64,000 nt of DNA from Brachypterus glaber (GCA_958510825.1 OY294054.1:9588319-9652318), one strand, 5' to 3'. Positions 45,493 to 57,387 are shown, counted from the first letter of the stretch. A program made the numbers and translations. Notes: generated by a model not told the origin, from the letters alone.

Positions 45493-46930
45493 AGGGTGTG
45501 TCAAAAAATCCCGAATTTCGAAATCGAAAAGACTCTCTGGCTCAAAAGTTGCTCCTTGGTAAAAAACGGTGGCCACTCAAAAATGAGCCAAATCGATTAA
45601 TGGGTTATTTAACATTAAAAACCGAGAAAAAAAATTATATGCACCTTGGTCAAAAAATCATTCCTAAGGAAGTTGTCCTTTTAAATATGGCCTATTTTTA
45701 AAGGCATGGTGTATTTTAAGAATGGCGCGCCATGGCGTAGCTCCCTTAGGTATGATTTTTTGACCAAGGTGCATATAATTTTTTTTTCTCGGTTTTTAAT
45801 GTTAAATAACCACCCATTACCAAAATCTTTGCTTTTTGTCTTTATAATTTTTTTATTTTTAGTTCTTGATGCGTAAACATTTACTTTTAAATGCATTTAT
45901 CTTCAAAACGGTTTGTTACACCACCATACAAACTTTTTTGTGTATTTTTACATAAAAAAGTATATTCCAATAAAAAAAATCAAAACAAGTACACCGGAAA
46001 AAGTTTTAGGTAAAAAATAAATATTCACCCGGTTTTAAATGGCGATTTCTCCCGTTAGATTAGACAGGGACAAAAGTTCTACCCAAAAAGGATAGAAGAC
46101 ATACATACACTCCCAATTCCACCCAACCAAACAAATTCTGTATTTGTTCTTTGTTGAACAAATACAATATTTACTTGGCCAGGCGAAGAGTATAACTATA
46201 TTATTTTTATTAAAGAAATTACTGGCGCCATCTAAATTTTAGTAGAATTATCTTATTCACATTATCTATGTTCGTTCGTGCTGCTCACTGCTACACTTTC
46301 CGGCCAACCAAATAAATACTGTATTTGTTGTATGAAAAACAAATACAGTATTTATTTGGTTGGCTGGAAAGTGTAGCACAAATGAGATAGAGATAGGGTA
46401 GACGTCTTTTGTTTCATAATTCTAGTTGTAGAGAGCTCCATTGAATGTTTTTTTTTACCCGAGTTGCGAAAACAAATAATGTATTTTGTATACGCAGGTA
46501 GGTTAACATTTATATATGCTTGTATACTAATATATAAGTTTGCGGGTTTTTTTGTTTAAAACAATATTTTAAGTACTTTTTAAAACTTGCAAAAATAAAA
46601 TTTTCACGAAATCTTTAAATAATGGGCGATTTTTTTTATGTTCTAACTTAAGGGGAGGGGTGAGATATTTTTTTAGTTTCTCCTAACTAGTATTGTTTTT
46701 AAATATTACCAAAGAAACCCTCCAAAGTTTCCTCAATTTTATACACAATCAGTTTTTATCCGAAAAACAGGTACCGATTTTTTTCAAAGTTTAAGCGCTC
46801 TGAGCTACCTCTAAACATTAATCGATTTGGCTCATTTTTGAGTGGCCACCGTTTTATACAAGGAACAACTTTTAAGTCTTTGGCTCAAAAGTCTTTTCGA
46901 TTTCGAATTTCGGGATTTTTTGACACCCTA
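45493..46930. mobile_element. Long-TIR element with 9-bp target duplication
   Basis: AGGGTGTGTCAAAAAATCCC at the left faces GGGATTTTTTGACACCCTA at the right. TIRs of ~120 bp continue through CGAATTTCGAAATCGAAAAG, GGTGGCCACTCAAAAATGAG and AAATCGATTAATG. ATGTACTGT is repeated exactly outside (45484-45492 and 46931-46939). A 9-bp duplication with long TIRs is characteristic of Mutator-like elements. An internal hairpin (45632-45785, ACCTTGGTCAAAAAATCATT mirrored) and the hairpin-pair copy at 46039-46441 lie inside. No transposase. Confidence 0.75.
46039..46441 (-). mobile_element. Hairpin-pair repeat family, copy 3
   Basis: The 403-bp copy in reverse orientation (ATGGCGATTTCTCCC ... GAGAGCTCCAT). 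Hairpins lie at about 46118-46189 and 46289-46378. It is inserted in the 45493-46930 element, so it is younger. Both hairpins are fully preserved. Confidence 0.85.
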
Positions 46931-46939
46931 ATGTACTGT

Positions 46940-47873
46940 CACCTAGCCGGAATGCCTGGAATACACGATCGCCTATACAACACACACAATATGTTACCTC
47001 TTTTTTTGCAATGCCTAAGCTCACAGGTGCCAGTTAGTAAAATGTTAACAGTACACACAGAGAAATGATTACTAAAACAAGTACGTAATATTTAGATCAA
47101 GTGGTTCAAAAGTTTGAAAGTAGATATTTATACTGAGTATTAAAAAAAAAACTAAAAATAATGAAAAATAGTACATACTAATAACACTGCTCTACAAAAA
47201 AAGATTTTTTTTTATTTGGCGCGGAGCTTTTAGTTGCGTCTGGCCATATGTGATGCGCTGATCTCTGAACCTTTTTTCCGTTTTTCTCGTTTTTTTTTTT
47301 GCCTTTAGTTGTAGTAAAAACAAATTAATTAGGTCTAATTATTTTTGTTTTGCCGTGGATTGATTCTCTTTTAGTGGGGCTCTAAGCCAAAAAAAGCGGA
47401 TTTAAAATATCTTTATTCGCTTGTTTTTAATAGGTCCTAAATTCAAAATATCAGTTTTTTTCGCATTTTATCAATATATTTTGATAAAAAGTTTATATAA
47501 ATACCAAAGATACAACTCTAATTTTTATACGCAATACTAACACAACTGTGCGGTTTATAAAATAAAAAAAGTTTTAGATTTAATCCAGTGACGAAAAAAA
47601 AATTGAAATATTTTATTTATTTTTTGGAGAGCAACATGTTGCTGTTACTGTGCGCAGTAAATTAAACTTATTATGACAATAACAAAACGAAAAATTAAAA
47701 AAAAACTTTTTCTCCTTGATTTAAAACTGATTTTAAAAAAAAAATATATTTACGTGTTTCTAAAACCTAAGCGCATGATTTGACAGTATCGTGAGTTGGT
47801 TACGAAAAAGTTCATGTTATACTTATTTTTGGCCAATTTTTGAAATTTTCATACGCCTGGTAGCACGTAAAGA
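46940..47873. other. No gene; AT-rich spacer
   Basis: No recognisable repeat ends or coding content. TTTTTTTTATTTGGCGCGGAGC near 47210 is unlike the other repeats here. Confidence 0.4.
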
Positions 47874-47875
47874 TA

Positions 47876-48039
47876 CACTGTAGAAAGCATAACTGAATAT
47901 TCAGTTACAAATGGATAGAAAAATATTATCCTATACTTTAATTTTGGTTAAAAACACGCAATATTTCATGTCCGTCAGTGAATATTAAAGTACGTGACTA
48001 TAGTTTATAAATGACTATTCAGTTTTGCTTTTTACAGTG
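47876..48039. mobile_element. 164-bp MITE, CACTGTARAAAGC ends, TA-flanked
   Basis: CACTGTAGAAAGCATAACTG at the left faces CAGTTTTGCTTTTTACAGTG at the right, with TA on both sides. Inside are AACTGAATATTCAGTT (a palindrome) and AAAAACACGCAATATTTCAT. An interrupted relative lies at 55960-56485. Confidence 0.8.
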
Positions 48040-48822
48040 TATAGAACGATTTTTTAAAATAATTAGTTAAGTAAACCGAATACTAAGTGAAAACTCTTGC
48101 GGGTATCGCCATAAACGAAATCGAAACAATTGATTTTTCGACCCATCTTAGTATAAGGTAACATTCTTTTTTCCTTTGACAGGGTAAGTTCCCTAGCGTC
48201 CAAATTGTGGCAGAATTTCCTAGTATTTGACCAGCAAACGTGGCCCTTTTTTGGTGTGGCTTAACATATTTTTCATTGGTGCAACAAGTATCTTGGTATT
48301 GAATTTTTATTCCAATAATTATGAATGACGTCACCCCTGGTCTCACCCTCTCCTAGTCTGTATCACTCTTTGTCACTCAACTGTCGACCATTCCCCTTTC
48401 CCTTTCCCTGAAGCGGTGACATATTTGTGAAAGTCCGTCCACTAAATCAGCTTGGGCGACCCCATGCTAAAAGGCGCAAACGGATATGATACACTTTAAA
48501 AAGTCGCAATAGTATATTAATAACTAGTGTGGAAAGTGACATATTTCACGCGAGTGTATAAAATACACTTTCCATCGAGTTATGTACACTATTTTTCCTA
48601 CGATCCCGAAAAAATATGAAGTTTTTATTTTAAAATTTTCTAATTTTTAAGAAAAGTAAAGCACAAAATAATTATAAATAGCATACAAATTTATATATGT
48701 AGGTATGTCAAACAGGAAGTATGATTTTCATTTAGCTTTAGTTGTCTTGGTTTTATATTTAATACAATACATAGCTGTTTAATGGGTTTCCTATTCATAA
48801 ATAAATGCAAACTTGAGTTTGC
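48040..48822. other. No gene; small palindrome at ~48527-48582
   Basis: ACTAGTGTGGAAAGTG faces ACTTTCCATCGAGTTATG. The following TGTACACTATTTTTCCTACG is shared with ~35207. The minus frame 48083-48346 has no recognisable domain. Confidence 0.4.
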
Positions 48823-49629
48823 TTAAGGCCTATCTAGAAGCTTGCATAAGAACATAAAACATAAGAATGCGGTGCCGTGATGGGCTTACAAGATACATGG
48901 CGGCACAACAAGCCAATCACAGCATCGCATTGTTATGTATTAGGGTGAAAATCTTAAAGTGGGACAAAATGAACTCCTTGGAAACAAAAAAAATCAACAT
49001 AAAAAAATGAGACTTTACTACTTTTTTATTATCACCAGTGGAGTCAGGAACTGTCAACATAGTTTGGCCGCGCTGGATTTTAATCGAAAAAAAAAATATT
49101 TGCGATTTTATAAAAAAAAGTCGTACATGGCCGTCATTTCGACGAAATTTTTTTTAGATCCTGTCCTCCGTGGCAATAACTAGTAGAGAGTTTTACATTA
49201 CATTTTCTGATAGGTAGTAGGGTCCAATTAAAGTGGAAGAAAACTTTTGTTATCAGCTTCACAAACATGTCCTTATTTTTTAAATATAACGAAAATTCCT
49301 ATAAAAAAAGTTTTTTCTTGGTATTTTATTTGCTAAAATTCTATAAATATACCAAATGTGTCGATGAAAACTATCTTTATACAAACTTAAGAGTAGTTTT
49401 TATCATAAAAATGGTAGTTTCGTTCGCAATATATTTTCCTTTCGAATTTATATTCCAAAAATGTTACCGTTGTCGAAATGATGGAGAGTCGACGAAATGA
49501 TGGACAATCGGCGAAATCATGAATAATTATTCAAAACAAACTTATAAAAGTAAAAAACAAATAATCTAATCAGTAAAATACAAATATTGGTAGGTACTAA
49601 TAAAAAAATATACTTAAAACTAAAAACTT

Positions 49630-50085
49630 AACTTTTGAGCGATCTTTTTTAAATTTTTCCTTCCTCGTTTTTGCTGTTGTGACATCTGTTTTACAGTGGG
49701 TGGAAGATTATTCTCTTCTGATTCTGAAGGTGTAGGAGTAGTTTTGAGTTTTTATGTCAACGTTTTTTTTTTCTTTTTGCTCTCTATTCGTTTATTGGTT
49801 TTAGTAACTCTAATTCCTTATTTCTTTATCCTCTTTCTTTTTTTCTCAACAGCTTCAGGAGTCATTTTTAATTTATATCTTCTGTCTCTTTCTCGGGCTA
49901 GAAAATGTTCTCTTTTATATTTTTGTGTGAGTTTTTTCAATTGATACTTCATTTTTACTTTTCTTATTACTTGCATCGCTGACTCTACTGTTAAGTTTTC
50001 TCTTTTTCTTTGTCTCTTCATCATCAGACTTGTACTGTTTCAAATTTATTTTCCATTTTTGATCTTTTCTAGAACTTCTTTCCAT
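49630..50085 (-). pseudogene. Lys/Arg-rich coding remnant of the 2.4-kb transposon
   Basis: On the minus strand a protein-like text is split across frames. It begins MERSSRKDQKWKINLKQYKS and continues DDEETKKKR, then in a second frame has SAMQVIRKVKMKYQLKK, REHFLARERDRRYKLKM and TPEAVEKKRKR. Near 49750-49630 another frame gives TPTPSESEENNLPPTVKQ and KRGRKNLKKIAQK. Highly charged R/E/K-rich N-termini with a following Ser/Thr/Pro segment occur in several insect transposon-associated proteins, but I cannot name the family. At least two frameshifts and the lack of any downstream domain show that it is not functional. Confidence 0.45.
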
Positions 50086-50562
50086 ATATGATTTAGCTAA
50101 AACGTTTTTCCAAAAAAACCGAAAAAGAATTAAAATTAAAAATAGTCTAGTGTGCCTTTGCTCGTAAATAGAGGCTTCCAAACTACAAATTTTATAATTA
50201 AAAAAAAATAAAATAAAACAAGCTCTTTTTAACTAGTACTTATTTAAAAAAAAAAATCAAAATCGTCCCCATACTTTTTTGTGCCTCCCTGACTTTTATA
50301 AATTCAAAGGTATTTTTTGTTGTTAACCTCAATTGGGTTATAAAATATATTTCAGCTAAAATTGTTTTGATTTACAAAATTTTCCAGACAGACCGACAAA
50401 CAGTCCAGAAACAGAAACAATCGGGCTTTTACATATTCAAAAACTCGTGAAATACACTTTTTTAAATAAAATTTTCACTATGTATTTATTAAAAAGTGAC
50501 GCTATAACAGCTTTGTTAACAAAAATCATGTAAAATTTTCTTAGTGTTGCATTTTTACCATA

Positions 50563-50625
50563 TTTGTTGTTTCATCATTTTGCCGACAATAATTTAGCCG
50601 ACGGCAAAATGATGAAACAACATTT
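50563..50625. repeat. Near-perfect hairpin in the 2.4-kb transposon
   Basis: TTGTTGTTTCATCATTTTGC (continuing CG) pairs with CGGCAAAATGATGAAACAAC around a loop containing ACAATAATTTAGCCGA. The ATGATGAAAC word echoes the CGAAATGATGG repeats at about 49475-49505. Confidence 0.75.
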
Positions 50626-51374
50626 ATTTAGGTGTAAATCTAGTTAACCGCAAAAAAACGTAAAATTTTTTAGGTTATGTTTGTAACTGCACTTACCGTC
50701 TATATGCTGCAAATATCACTTTTTTCATATAACTGCTTATTTCACATATATTAAGCGTCTGCTAAATGAGCCTTAAAAAAGGTACGCACATGTTTTTAAC
50801 TTTAAAATTAAAATTTCACTAAAAAACTTAAAACAATCTCCGCAAACTTAAACAGAATCACAAAGAAAATCTTCCATTCTAAATAATAATCTAGTTACCT
50901 GTAATATTGACTCAGTTTGAAAATTTTGGCCGCTAATATAAAAATGGGTATAATAGCTGGTTTGAATTTTGGGGACAGAAGTTTAAACTGAAATAAGTTA
51001 GTCATTTCTTATTTATGATAGAAATAGCATTTATTATATAAAACTAACAGTAAAAAAAGATAATTTAAATTGTGGTTTCACTATAAAACAATCGGATTTT
51101 AGAAATATTTTACTTTAAATTTACGGACCAGGTGCTAGGGACAGTCGGCGAAATGACGTTTTTCTACTTTAAATTTTTTTTTTCTGTAAATAGTTTTGAT
51201 ATTTGGTTTATACAATTAGCTGATTGTAAACAAGGCAACTTTTTCTAATTAAATAGCTAATTTTAATGGCTTATTTATGCCTTATAACAAAATTATGAAC
51301 TTGGGACATAAAGTGGCCCACTTTGAGATTTTCACCCATTACGTTCTTATTCAAGCCTGTGAATAGGCACTTAA

Positions 51375-51908
51375 TTAATTAGATTTCTGTGGTTATGCTG
51401 CCATATAAGACAGTAAAATTGTACTGTTTTACGTTTCATAAGAAAAATACTGTATTTTTTATGTTTTTTTATGTAATGTAAGGTCACTAAATAAAAAAAT
51501 AAGTAATTTTTATAAGATATAGACTGTCTAGACAAAACAGTAATGGTCAAAATAGTAACGTTATATAGTTTCTATTTTTGACATTAAAACACTTAAAAGA
51601 TATAAAAGGTTACGGTGAAAGGTGGAAAATGGTTTATAAAACAAGGTGAATCAAATTTTGAATCTACGAGGTAAATATCTAAATAAAATTAGGCAAACCT
51701 CCATACTTAAATATCACACGAGTGTGATATAAAAATATCAAACTAGTGCGATATGAGGCATTTTTTAAAGAACAAAATAGTGGGCTAAAGTCATTTTCAT
51801 AGAGGATCGTGGGAAAAAATTATTAAAGTAACCTCTGAAATGGTCTATAGCCATTGCTATTGCCAAGTGGCTTAAAATGATGTATATTCGCAAGCATTTC
51901 TGCCCAGA
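51375..51908. other. No gene; small palindrome
   Basis: ATATCACACGAGTGTGATAT at 51711-51730 is a 9-bp-arm palindrome of the kind seen in the short CGAGTG-type MITEs. Nothing else. Confidence 0.45.
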
Positions 51909-52136
51909 TTAGTTAAAACGTCCTAACTAACATTGCTATTTTCCCTAAATTTTTCGAATAAATGGCCAAATTCCCTGACTTCCAGGTTTAAATTCCAATT
52001 TCCCTGACTTTGCCCTGACTTCCCTGATTTCCCTGATTGGCAGGAACCCTAAAGAATAGATAAATATGACATAGAACAACCGGTATATGAAGATAAGCCG
52101 AAAATTACACAAAGTTAGTTAGGACGTTTTAACTAA
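51909..52136. mobile_element. TIR element with CCCTGACTT minisatellite
   Basis: AGTTAAAACGTCCTAACTAA is mirrored by TTAGTTAGGACGTTTTAACT. Between 51955 and 52040 the word CCCTGACTT or close variants (CCCTGATTT) recurs about six times. Confidence 0.75.
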
Positions 52137-54224
52137 GGAGGGCAGATTTTAATCAAATATTTTGCTTGATTGAAGTATGTTACTTAGACCAAGAGGTTAA
52201 CATTTGAATGAAGTAAAAGTGATCGGTTTGAATAATAAAATTTCTTGTTTTGGGTTTTAAAGTAACTTAAATGAAAGATGGCAAGTTGATATTTAGTATT
52301 TAAAATACTAAAAATGATGAAAAATAGTACTCATACTAATTTTTTGAAAACAAGTACTAATTAAAGTTGAAACAAATAATTGAATTTTTAATGTGAGTCA
52401 AAAAGTTATATTAGGTATTTTTAAACTTGCATACCTAACACAAGTATTACAAATAATTTATATTACAATATTTTTTCTCTGCGTAAGTATGGGTCCCATA
52501 AATTAATTATTTAAAAACACTGTAAATGCAAATATGGTAATTTTACAGCAAATAATGTATGTCATATGTTGCCAGCAAAGAAAGTGGTAAATTTAAATCA
52601 GTACTGTAAATTCACAGTTATCTGAAAAAATGTGAATTTTTATTTTGGTAATTTTACTGCTATTATTATGGTAATTTTCGGGACTGTCTGTAAAAGTGCT
52701 GGGTTTTTGGACCACATGCATGAATTTTAATGCAAAATTATTGCACCGACAGGAAAAGAGCTGAGATTTTACTAAACCCAGTAATATTGAGGTTAATTTA
52801 ATAAATATTTTAAATTCACATTCTGACATTGTAAATTTGCTTTAATTATTACAGTTAAAACTACTGTTAGATTGACGACAAATTTAGAGTGAATGATTAG
52901 AATATTCAGAAATTTTTTTTGCTTAATAAATATAATTTTTACTTAAAATTCATGGAGTATTGAATATCATTTTAAAGTAATTAATCTAATTTTAAGATTA
53001 AATATATTAATGGACAAGAAGCGCTTAATATTAAATCGTCCATTATAGTCCAGTCAAATAACGAGAAATTCCTGTGTTAAATCGCAATAAATGTACACGG
53101 GCTGATATTTTAAAGGGTAGTAGTGGATAGTAACAGAAAAATTCTGTTAGTTTTTCACCGGGTGATTTGCTTATCCGCTATCTTGAATTTTAGGGGTGAG
53201 TGCGGTTATCTCGCTTACGATAAAATTGCATATAACCAATTTTGTTAAGGAGAAAATTTCCAACAATTTTTGTTTAAGTCAATATTTTATTATATTAATA
53301 AATTAAACTTTAAGATTTTACTGAATATTAATCGACAAACTTACATGATAACACTAGTTAACAAAAAACTTATTCCGCCAAAGATAAATTTTTAAATTGG
53401 GATCGGATGGATTCATAGCCAAAATTATTGTTTTATGTTTGTTTAAAATCTTGTATCGGGGGCCCCCGGGGGTTTTTGAGGTTTTGAGGCTAAAACCGAA
53501 TTTACTGTCAAACATTAAAAAATCAATGGCTGCAAAATTTAAATAATTTTAATTTGTTTTTATAAAAAAGTGTTATCGCCGGGTTTTAATGTTGAATAAC
53601 AAAGCGAAATCGAATTGAAAAAATTAAAAAAAAACTTTATTCATATTAAAAATAAATTGTTAAATTTGTCGCCATTTTGAATTTGTCATATTGAATATTT
53701 AATTATTGACATTGAATTTAGCGACCTTTAAAACACCTTCGATAAGAGTCATTAGGCAAACATAAAATACTTTTAGTTTTAGAATTCTAAAATATAAAAG
53801 TAAACATTGGCTACGATTCTATCATATTCAAGCAAATATCTCCGATATTAGCCAATTTTAATTATTTTTCATGACGGATTCAGATTTAGAGAGTAAAAAT
53901 ACGTAAGAGAATGTTAAAAAGAACTTGAGCGCATTGTAAATTGGTTCAAATAAAAATGTTTCTAAATATTCAGATCATTTTTAAAATGATTCAAGTATAA
54001 AGGGTCCCTAAAAACGGAAAAATACAAAAAAAAGCGTAGGATTAACTTCTTTCCGCTTCTTTTTATTAAAACATCACCCCCACAAGACTAAAGCTTATTT
54101 AATTGCCTATTTATTAACCAAATTTAATACAAAATATATTGATCGATTTTTAATTTCATATACGTTTAAAAAATACACGGAAAAAATAATCTAGTTATAA
54201 AATATAGACACAATCATTTTTAAT
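52137..54224. other. No gene; contains dispersed repeat copy B (53045-53180)
   Basis: 53045-53180 is the reverse complement of 45148-45246 with an extra central segment. GGGGGCCCCCGGGGG near 53459 is a GC-rich palindrome followed by TTTTTGAGGT, the minisatellite word. Around 52515-52700 the word GGTAATTTTAC recurs. No coding content. Confidence 0.4.
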
Positions 54225-55148
54225 TGGTTAGTGCAACCAGAATTCTGTATTAACTAAATATTTGTAACCTTAACCATATACAGGGTGGCCCAAAAAGAAT
54301 GTGACTGAGTGTTTCATCCACAACTTCTCTCTTACAAATCTTTTCTTGATAGAAATTTCATCAAATATTCTCAGAACGTTGGAGCATCGAGAACCATAAC
54401 CGGAAGTTGCTAGCCCACACCATGTTGGCTGCGCAGCTTCTCAAAATCGGATGTTTTACAATTTCCTTATTTATTGAATTCACTGCACTTTTTGATTGCT
54501 GTCCTGGTTTAAATTGACGGGATGGAATCTAAATTATTGGGAGAGGCAGAAGTTCGAGATAAGCACCAAGAAAGAGGAAAGAGGAAGAAGGAAAAGAATG
54601 AAAAAATGGCAGCAATTAACAGGCGCTATACTTGTCCGAGCCCTATGCCGTCGACAAACTCTAGGTCCTGGTCATGACCTTAAGTCCCAAGGCCTTCTAC
54701 CTACCCAACCACCTTTCTCTTCCACCCTTTACCGGCTATAACAGTGGTCCAGAGCCCTCAAAGTTTAAATCTGGGGGGTGGCGACCAGTCCGGATGGCTA
54801 CCGGATCGGCTCGGGTTACTTTCAGGAGATGCCGGGGATGGTGTTTGCTCAGGAAGAAAAAAAATTGTTACTAACCTTGAAATGTCAAACCCCAACGTTG
54901 ATAGGAGTCCCAAATACTCAAAAAATGACACAAAAAAAATTATTTATATTATTTATTTATATAGGCCAAAATCGGTATGTAGGTGCTCCCTAAAATGTTG
55001 ACCTCGCAACCTAAATTTGGCACGCTCCCTACCTACAGAAATCGAAAAAAATCGATTTTAGCCAGTCACAGTCTTTTGGGCCACCCTGTATTTCTTACCT
55101 TAACTAAATATTTATTTGTCATATACAGAATTCTAATTGCACTAACCA
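54225..55148. mobile_element. Outer TIR element of a nested pair
   Basis: TTGGTTAGTGCAACCAGAAT with TCTGTAT at the left mirrors ATACAGAATTCTAATTGCAC with TAACCA at the right, with TTAACTAAATATTT inside on both sides. Without the inner element it would be only ~115 bp. Confidence 0.65.
54281..55088. mobile_element. Inner TA-flanked element (CAGGGTGGCCCAAAA ends)
   Basis: CAGGGTGGCCCAAAAAG at the left faces CTTTTGGGCCACCCTG at the right with TA on each side (54279-54280, 55089-55090). It is 808 bp and rather GC-rich in the middle. Several overlapping frames (54496-55001) are short and unlike known proteins. It is probably a non-autonomous Tc1/mariner-type element. Confidence 0.75.
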
Positions 55149-55959
55149 GAAAAATACTCGGTACGGTAAAGTTTACAGTTTATGTTTTGCATAACCTCTA
55201 AGCTTGATTAAGTAATGTTGGTAACGTAGTCTACTAGTAAAACATGTCGCTGCAAAACTACTGAAAATATTGAGAAAGTTTCATGTAATAAATAAGTAGT
55301 GATTTTTTTGCGGTACGTGCGTTACAGCTTTTAACTAAAAAAAGAACACAAAATAAAATTTTATTGTTAATCCGTCCCTGTCTGAAATGTTGGTTAGCAT
55401 CAATTTAATCATGAAATCTCCGCGATTTTATCATACATTTTGTCTCTTTTTTTAAAAGTGACAATGCACGTACTAATAGTGCATTAGTGCATGTCTCTTT
55501 AATAATATCTTTATTCTTCTCGTACCAAACTGTGTGTTCTACCATTATCATTAAACAATGGAATGCATGACTCTCTTTTTTGTGTAATAATTAAATTATC
55601 ACATTCAGCAATTATGTCTGTGTCTTAGTTTAGATTGATAAGTACAGGGCCGTAATCAACCAGGACAAAATTAAAGAACCAATGGTATCTAAAATATTAA
55701 AATTTTACAAACAGAGAAAAACACACAAAGAAATATTTACTTAAATTCTGTAGATAGTAATATCTAGTTCAACTAAATCATCCAAGTAAGCAAAAGCAAA
55801 CAATTATTTTCTTAAAGAGTAAAATAATAAAATAGTAAGCCATAATTATATATTATTAAGTTAAAGTGAAAAAAAATATACACAGGTTGTGTTAAGAGAA
55901 GAAAACTTTAATTATTTGACACGTTTTTGCTTTATCTTACCGCACGGGTAAGCTAAGGC
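55149..55959. other. No gene; AT-rich spacer
   Basis: ACAGGGCCGTAATCAACCAG near 55645 is another hAT-like start without a partner. Nothing else was recognised. Confidence 0.35.
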
Positions 55960-56485
55960 TAATTATTCAGTTACAAATGGGTGGGAGAGGGATTAGAAGG
56001 GATGTAATAGGGAGGGGAGGGAGGTGTGGGAGGAGTGAGACTAGCTCACTGATGCTGGGAATGCATCTGTCCTGAATTGGTGGGTACCATTACTGGTTGA
56101 GGACGTTTTTGATCTTTTTGTGAGTGTAGTGGATTTCGTAATAGTAATCTAGAAAGTTTGAGATGAGGGGGTTTGGGTGATCTAAATTCCCTTGTATAAA
56201 AGACGTGCTGTAACGGATGATTTCCGTTTTTAGGAGGGGCATGTCGAGATCTCTGTGAGTTTGGTTGTTCCTCATGAGCCAGGGGGCATCGAGGCATATT
56301 CTGAGTGCCTTGTTTTGGAAGGCCTGTAGTTTGGCTGAGAGCTATAGTTCTACGTACTTTAATATTTAAGGATCGACATGAAATGTTGCGTGTTTTTAAC
56401 AAATATTAAAGTGCAATTGTATAGGATAATAACTTCCGATTTCCTATGCATTTGTAACTGAATATTCAGTTTACTTTTTAGAGTG
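55960..56485 (-). mobile_element. CACTGTAAAA-type MITE interrupted by LINE
   Basis: On the minus strand 56485-56345 matches the 47876-48039 MITE: ACTGAATATTCAGTTACAAA, TATTATCCTATAC, TTAAAAACACGCAACATTTC and AATATTAAAGTACG. A Jockey-like LINE fragment follows, and an ATTTGTAACTGAATAATT end occurs beyond it near 55965-55985. Confidence 0.6.
55980..56345 (-). pseudogene. Jockey-like LINE ORF2 C-terminal fragment
   Basis: On the minus strand 56330-56090 reads AKLQAFQNKALRICLDAPWL and then MRNNQTHRDLDMPLLKTEII, followed by LDHPNPLISNFL. This is the C-terminal text after the RT domain of Jockey-clade LINEs (N-K-A-L-R...A-P-W-x-x-R-N...H-x-D-L...H-P-N-x-L). A stop follows, with ~100 bp of pyrimidine-rich 3' sequence down to about 55980. 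No RT core or poly-A-type tail remains, so it is a short 5'-truncated insertion. Confidence 0.75.
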
Positions 56486-56592
56486 TCGTATTAATTAAGA
56501 ATATCCGGTGTATTAATTTGGTTCTTATTTAAAAGTTTGTGAATATTTCCTTTAAAGTTTTTGTTATGAGAAAGAGATACGGCTAATAATAA
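56449..56592 (+). repeat. Direct repeat left of foldback
   Basis: CATTTGTAACTGAATATTCA and the following ~120 bp (GTCGTATTAATTAAGAATA, TTGGTTCTTATTTAAAAGTT, GAGAAAGAGATACGG) recur at 57388-57532 in the same orientation. Confidence 0.8.
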
Positions 56593-56599
56593 GACTCTT

Positions 56600-57380
56600 T
56601 CGTTGTATTTTTAATACTGAATGTTATTTGTTAATACATATCTTTTATTTATATCGCCACCATTGGTATTTAATACTTTACTTGTGATATTAAATACTGC
56701 AATGTGTGTATTGTACACAAAATGTTGTCATACTAACATAGAGACCATGCTGGTACATTTGGATCCCCACGCAACATGTGTTTATTAATACTGTAACATT
56801 TGGTAAATTATATCACAGTTATAGTTTGGTATACTTTAAGTTTTAGTTGTTGTGTTATTGATCTAGTTTAAAGTATGTTGCAGTATTTAGTAAAATAACA
56901 ATCGGTAAATAATACCAAAATTTTGATTAGTAATAATACAGAGAAAAGTAAAAAAAAGGATCGATTATTTTGTCAGTGTGTAATTGTGTGTGCGTGAAAT
57001 CTTTATATTATTACTAATCAAAATTTTGGTATTATTTACCGATTGTTAATTTTTCTGAATACTGTAACATACTTTAAACTAGATCAATAATACAACTTAA
57101 CAACAACTCAAAGTATACCGTACTATAAGTGTGATATGCCCTACCAAATGTTGCGGTAATTTTTACTATAACATGCTAGTATTAATAAATACATGTTGCG
57201 TGGGGATCCAAATGTACCAGCACGGTCTCTATGTTAGTATGACAACATTTTGTACACAATACACACATTGCAGTATTTAATATCACAAGTAAAGTATTAA
57301 ATATTAATGGTGGCGATATAAATAACAAATATGTATTTACAAATAAAATTTAGCATTAAAATTACAATGACATTTTCTGA
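56600..57380. mobile_element. Foldback element (~780 bp) between direct repeats
   Basis: The ~340-bp arms are 56606-56945 and 57003-57362. ATACTTTACTTGTGATATTA, GTTGTCATACTAACATAGAG, TTGGATCCCCACGCAACATG and CCAAAATTTTGATTAGTAAT are all mirrored in the right arm. The loop is ~57 bp. No coding content. Confidence 0.8.
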
Positions 57381-57387
57381 GTGTATC

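Larger units (their letters stand above)
48943..51337. mobile_element. 2.4-kb DNA transposon inside the MITE
   Basis: GGGTGAAAATCTTAAAGTGG at the left faces CCACTTTGAGATTTTCACCC at the right (TIR ~24 bp). ATTA is duplicated at 48939-48942 and 51338-51341; alternatively the duplication is TTA with an extra A. The interior contains a basic coding remnant (49620-50090, minus), a near-perfect hairpin (50563-50625) and recurring CGAAATGATGG-type words. No catalytic domain was recognised, so the superfamily is unknown. Confidence 0.75.
48823..51374. mobile_element. Harbinger-like MITE, copy 1, interrupted
   Basis: The left part (TTAAGGCCTATCTAGAAGCT ... GCATTGTTATGT, 48823-48938) and right part (CGTTCTTATTCAAGCCTGTG, AATAGGCACTTA, 51342-51374) together equal the intact 144-bp MITE at 58857-59000. 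TTA lies outside both ends. A 2.4-kb transposon occupies the middle. Confidence 0.85.
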
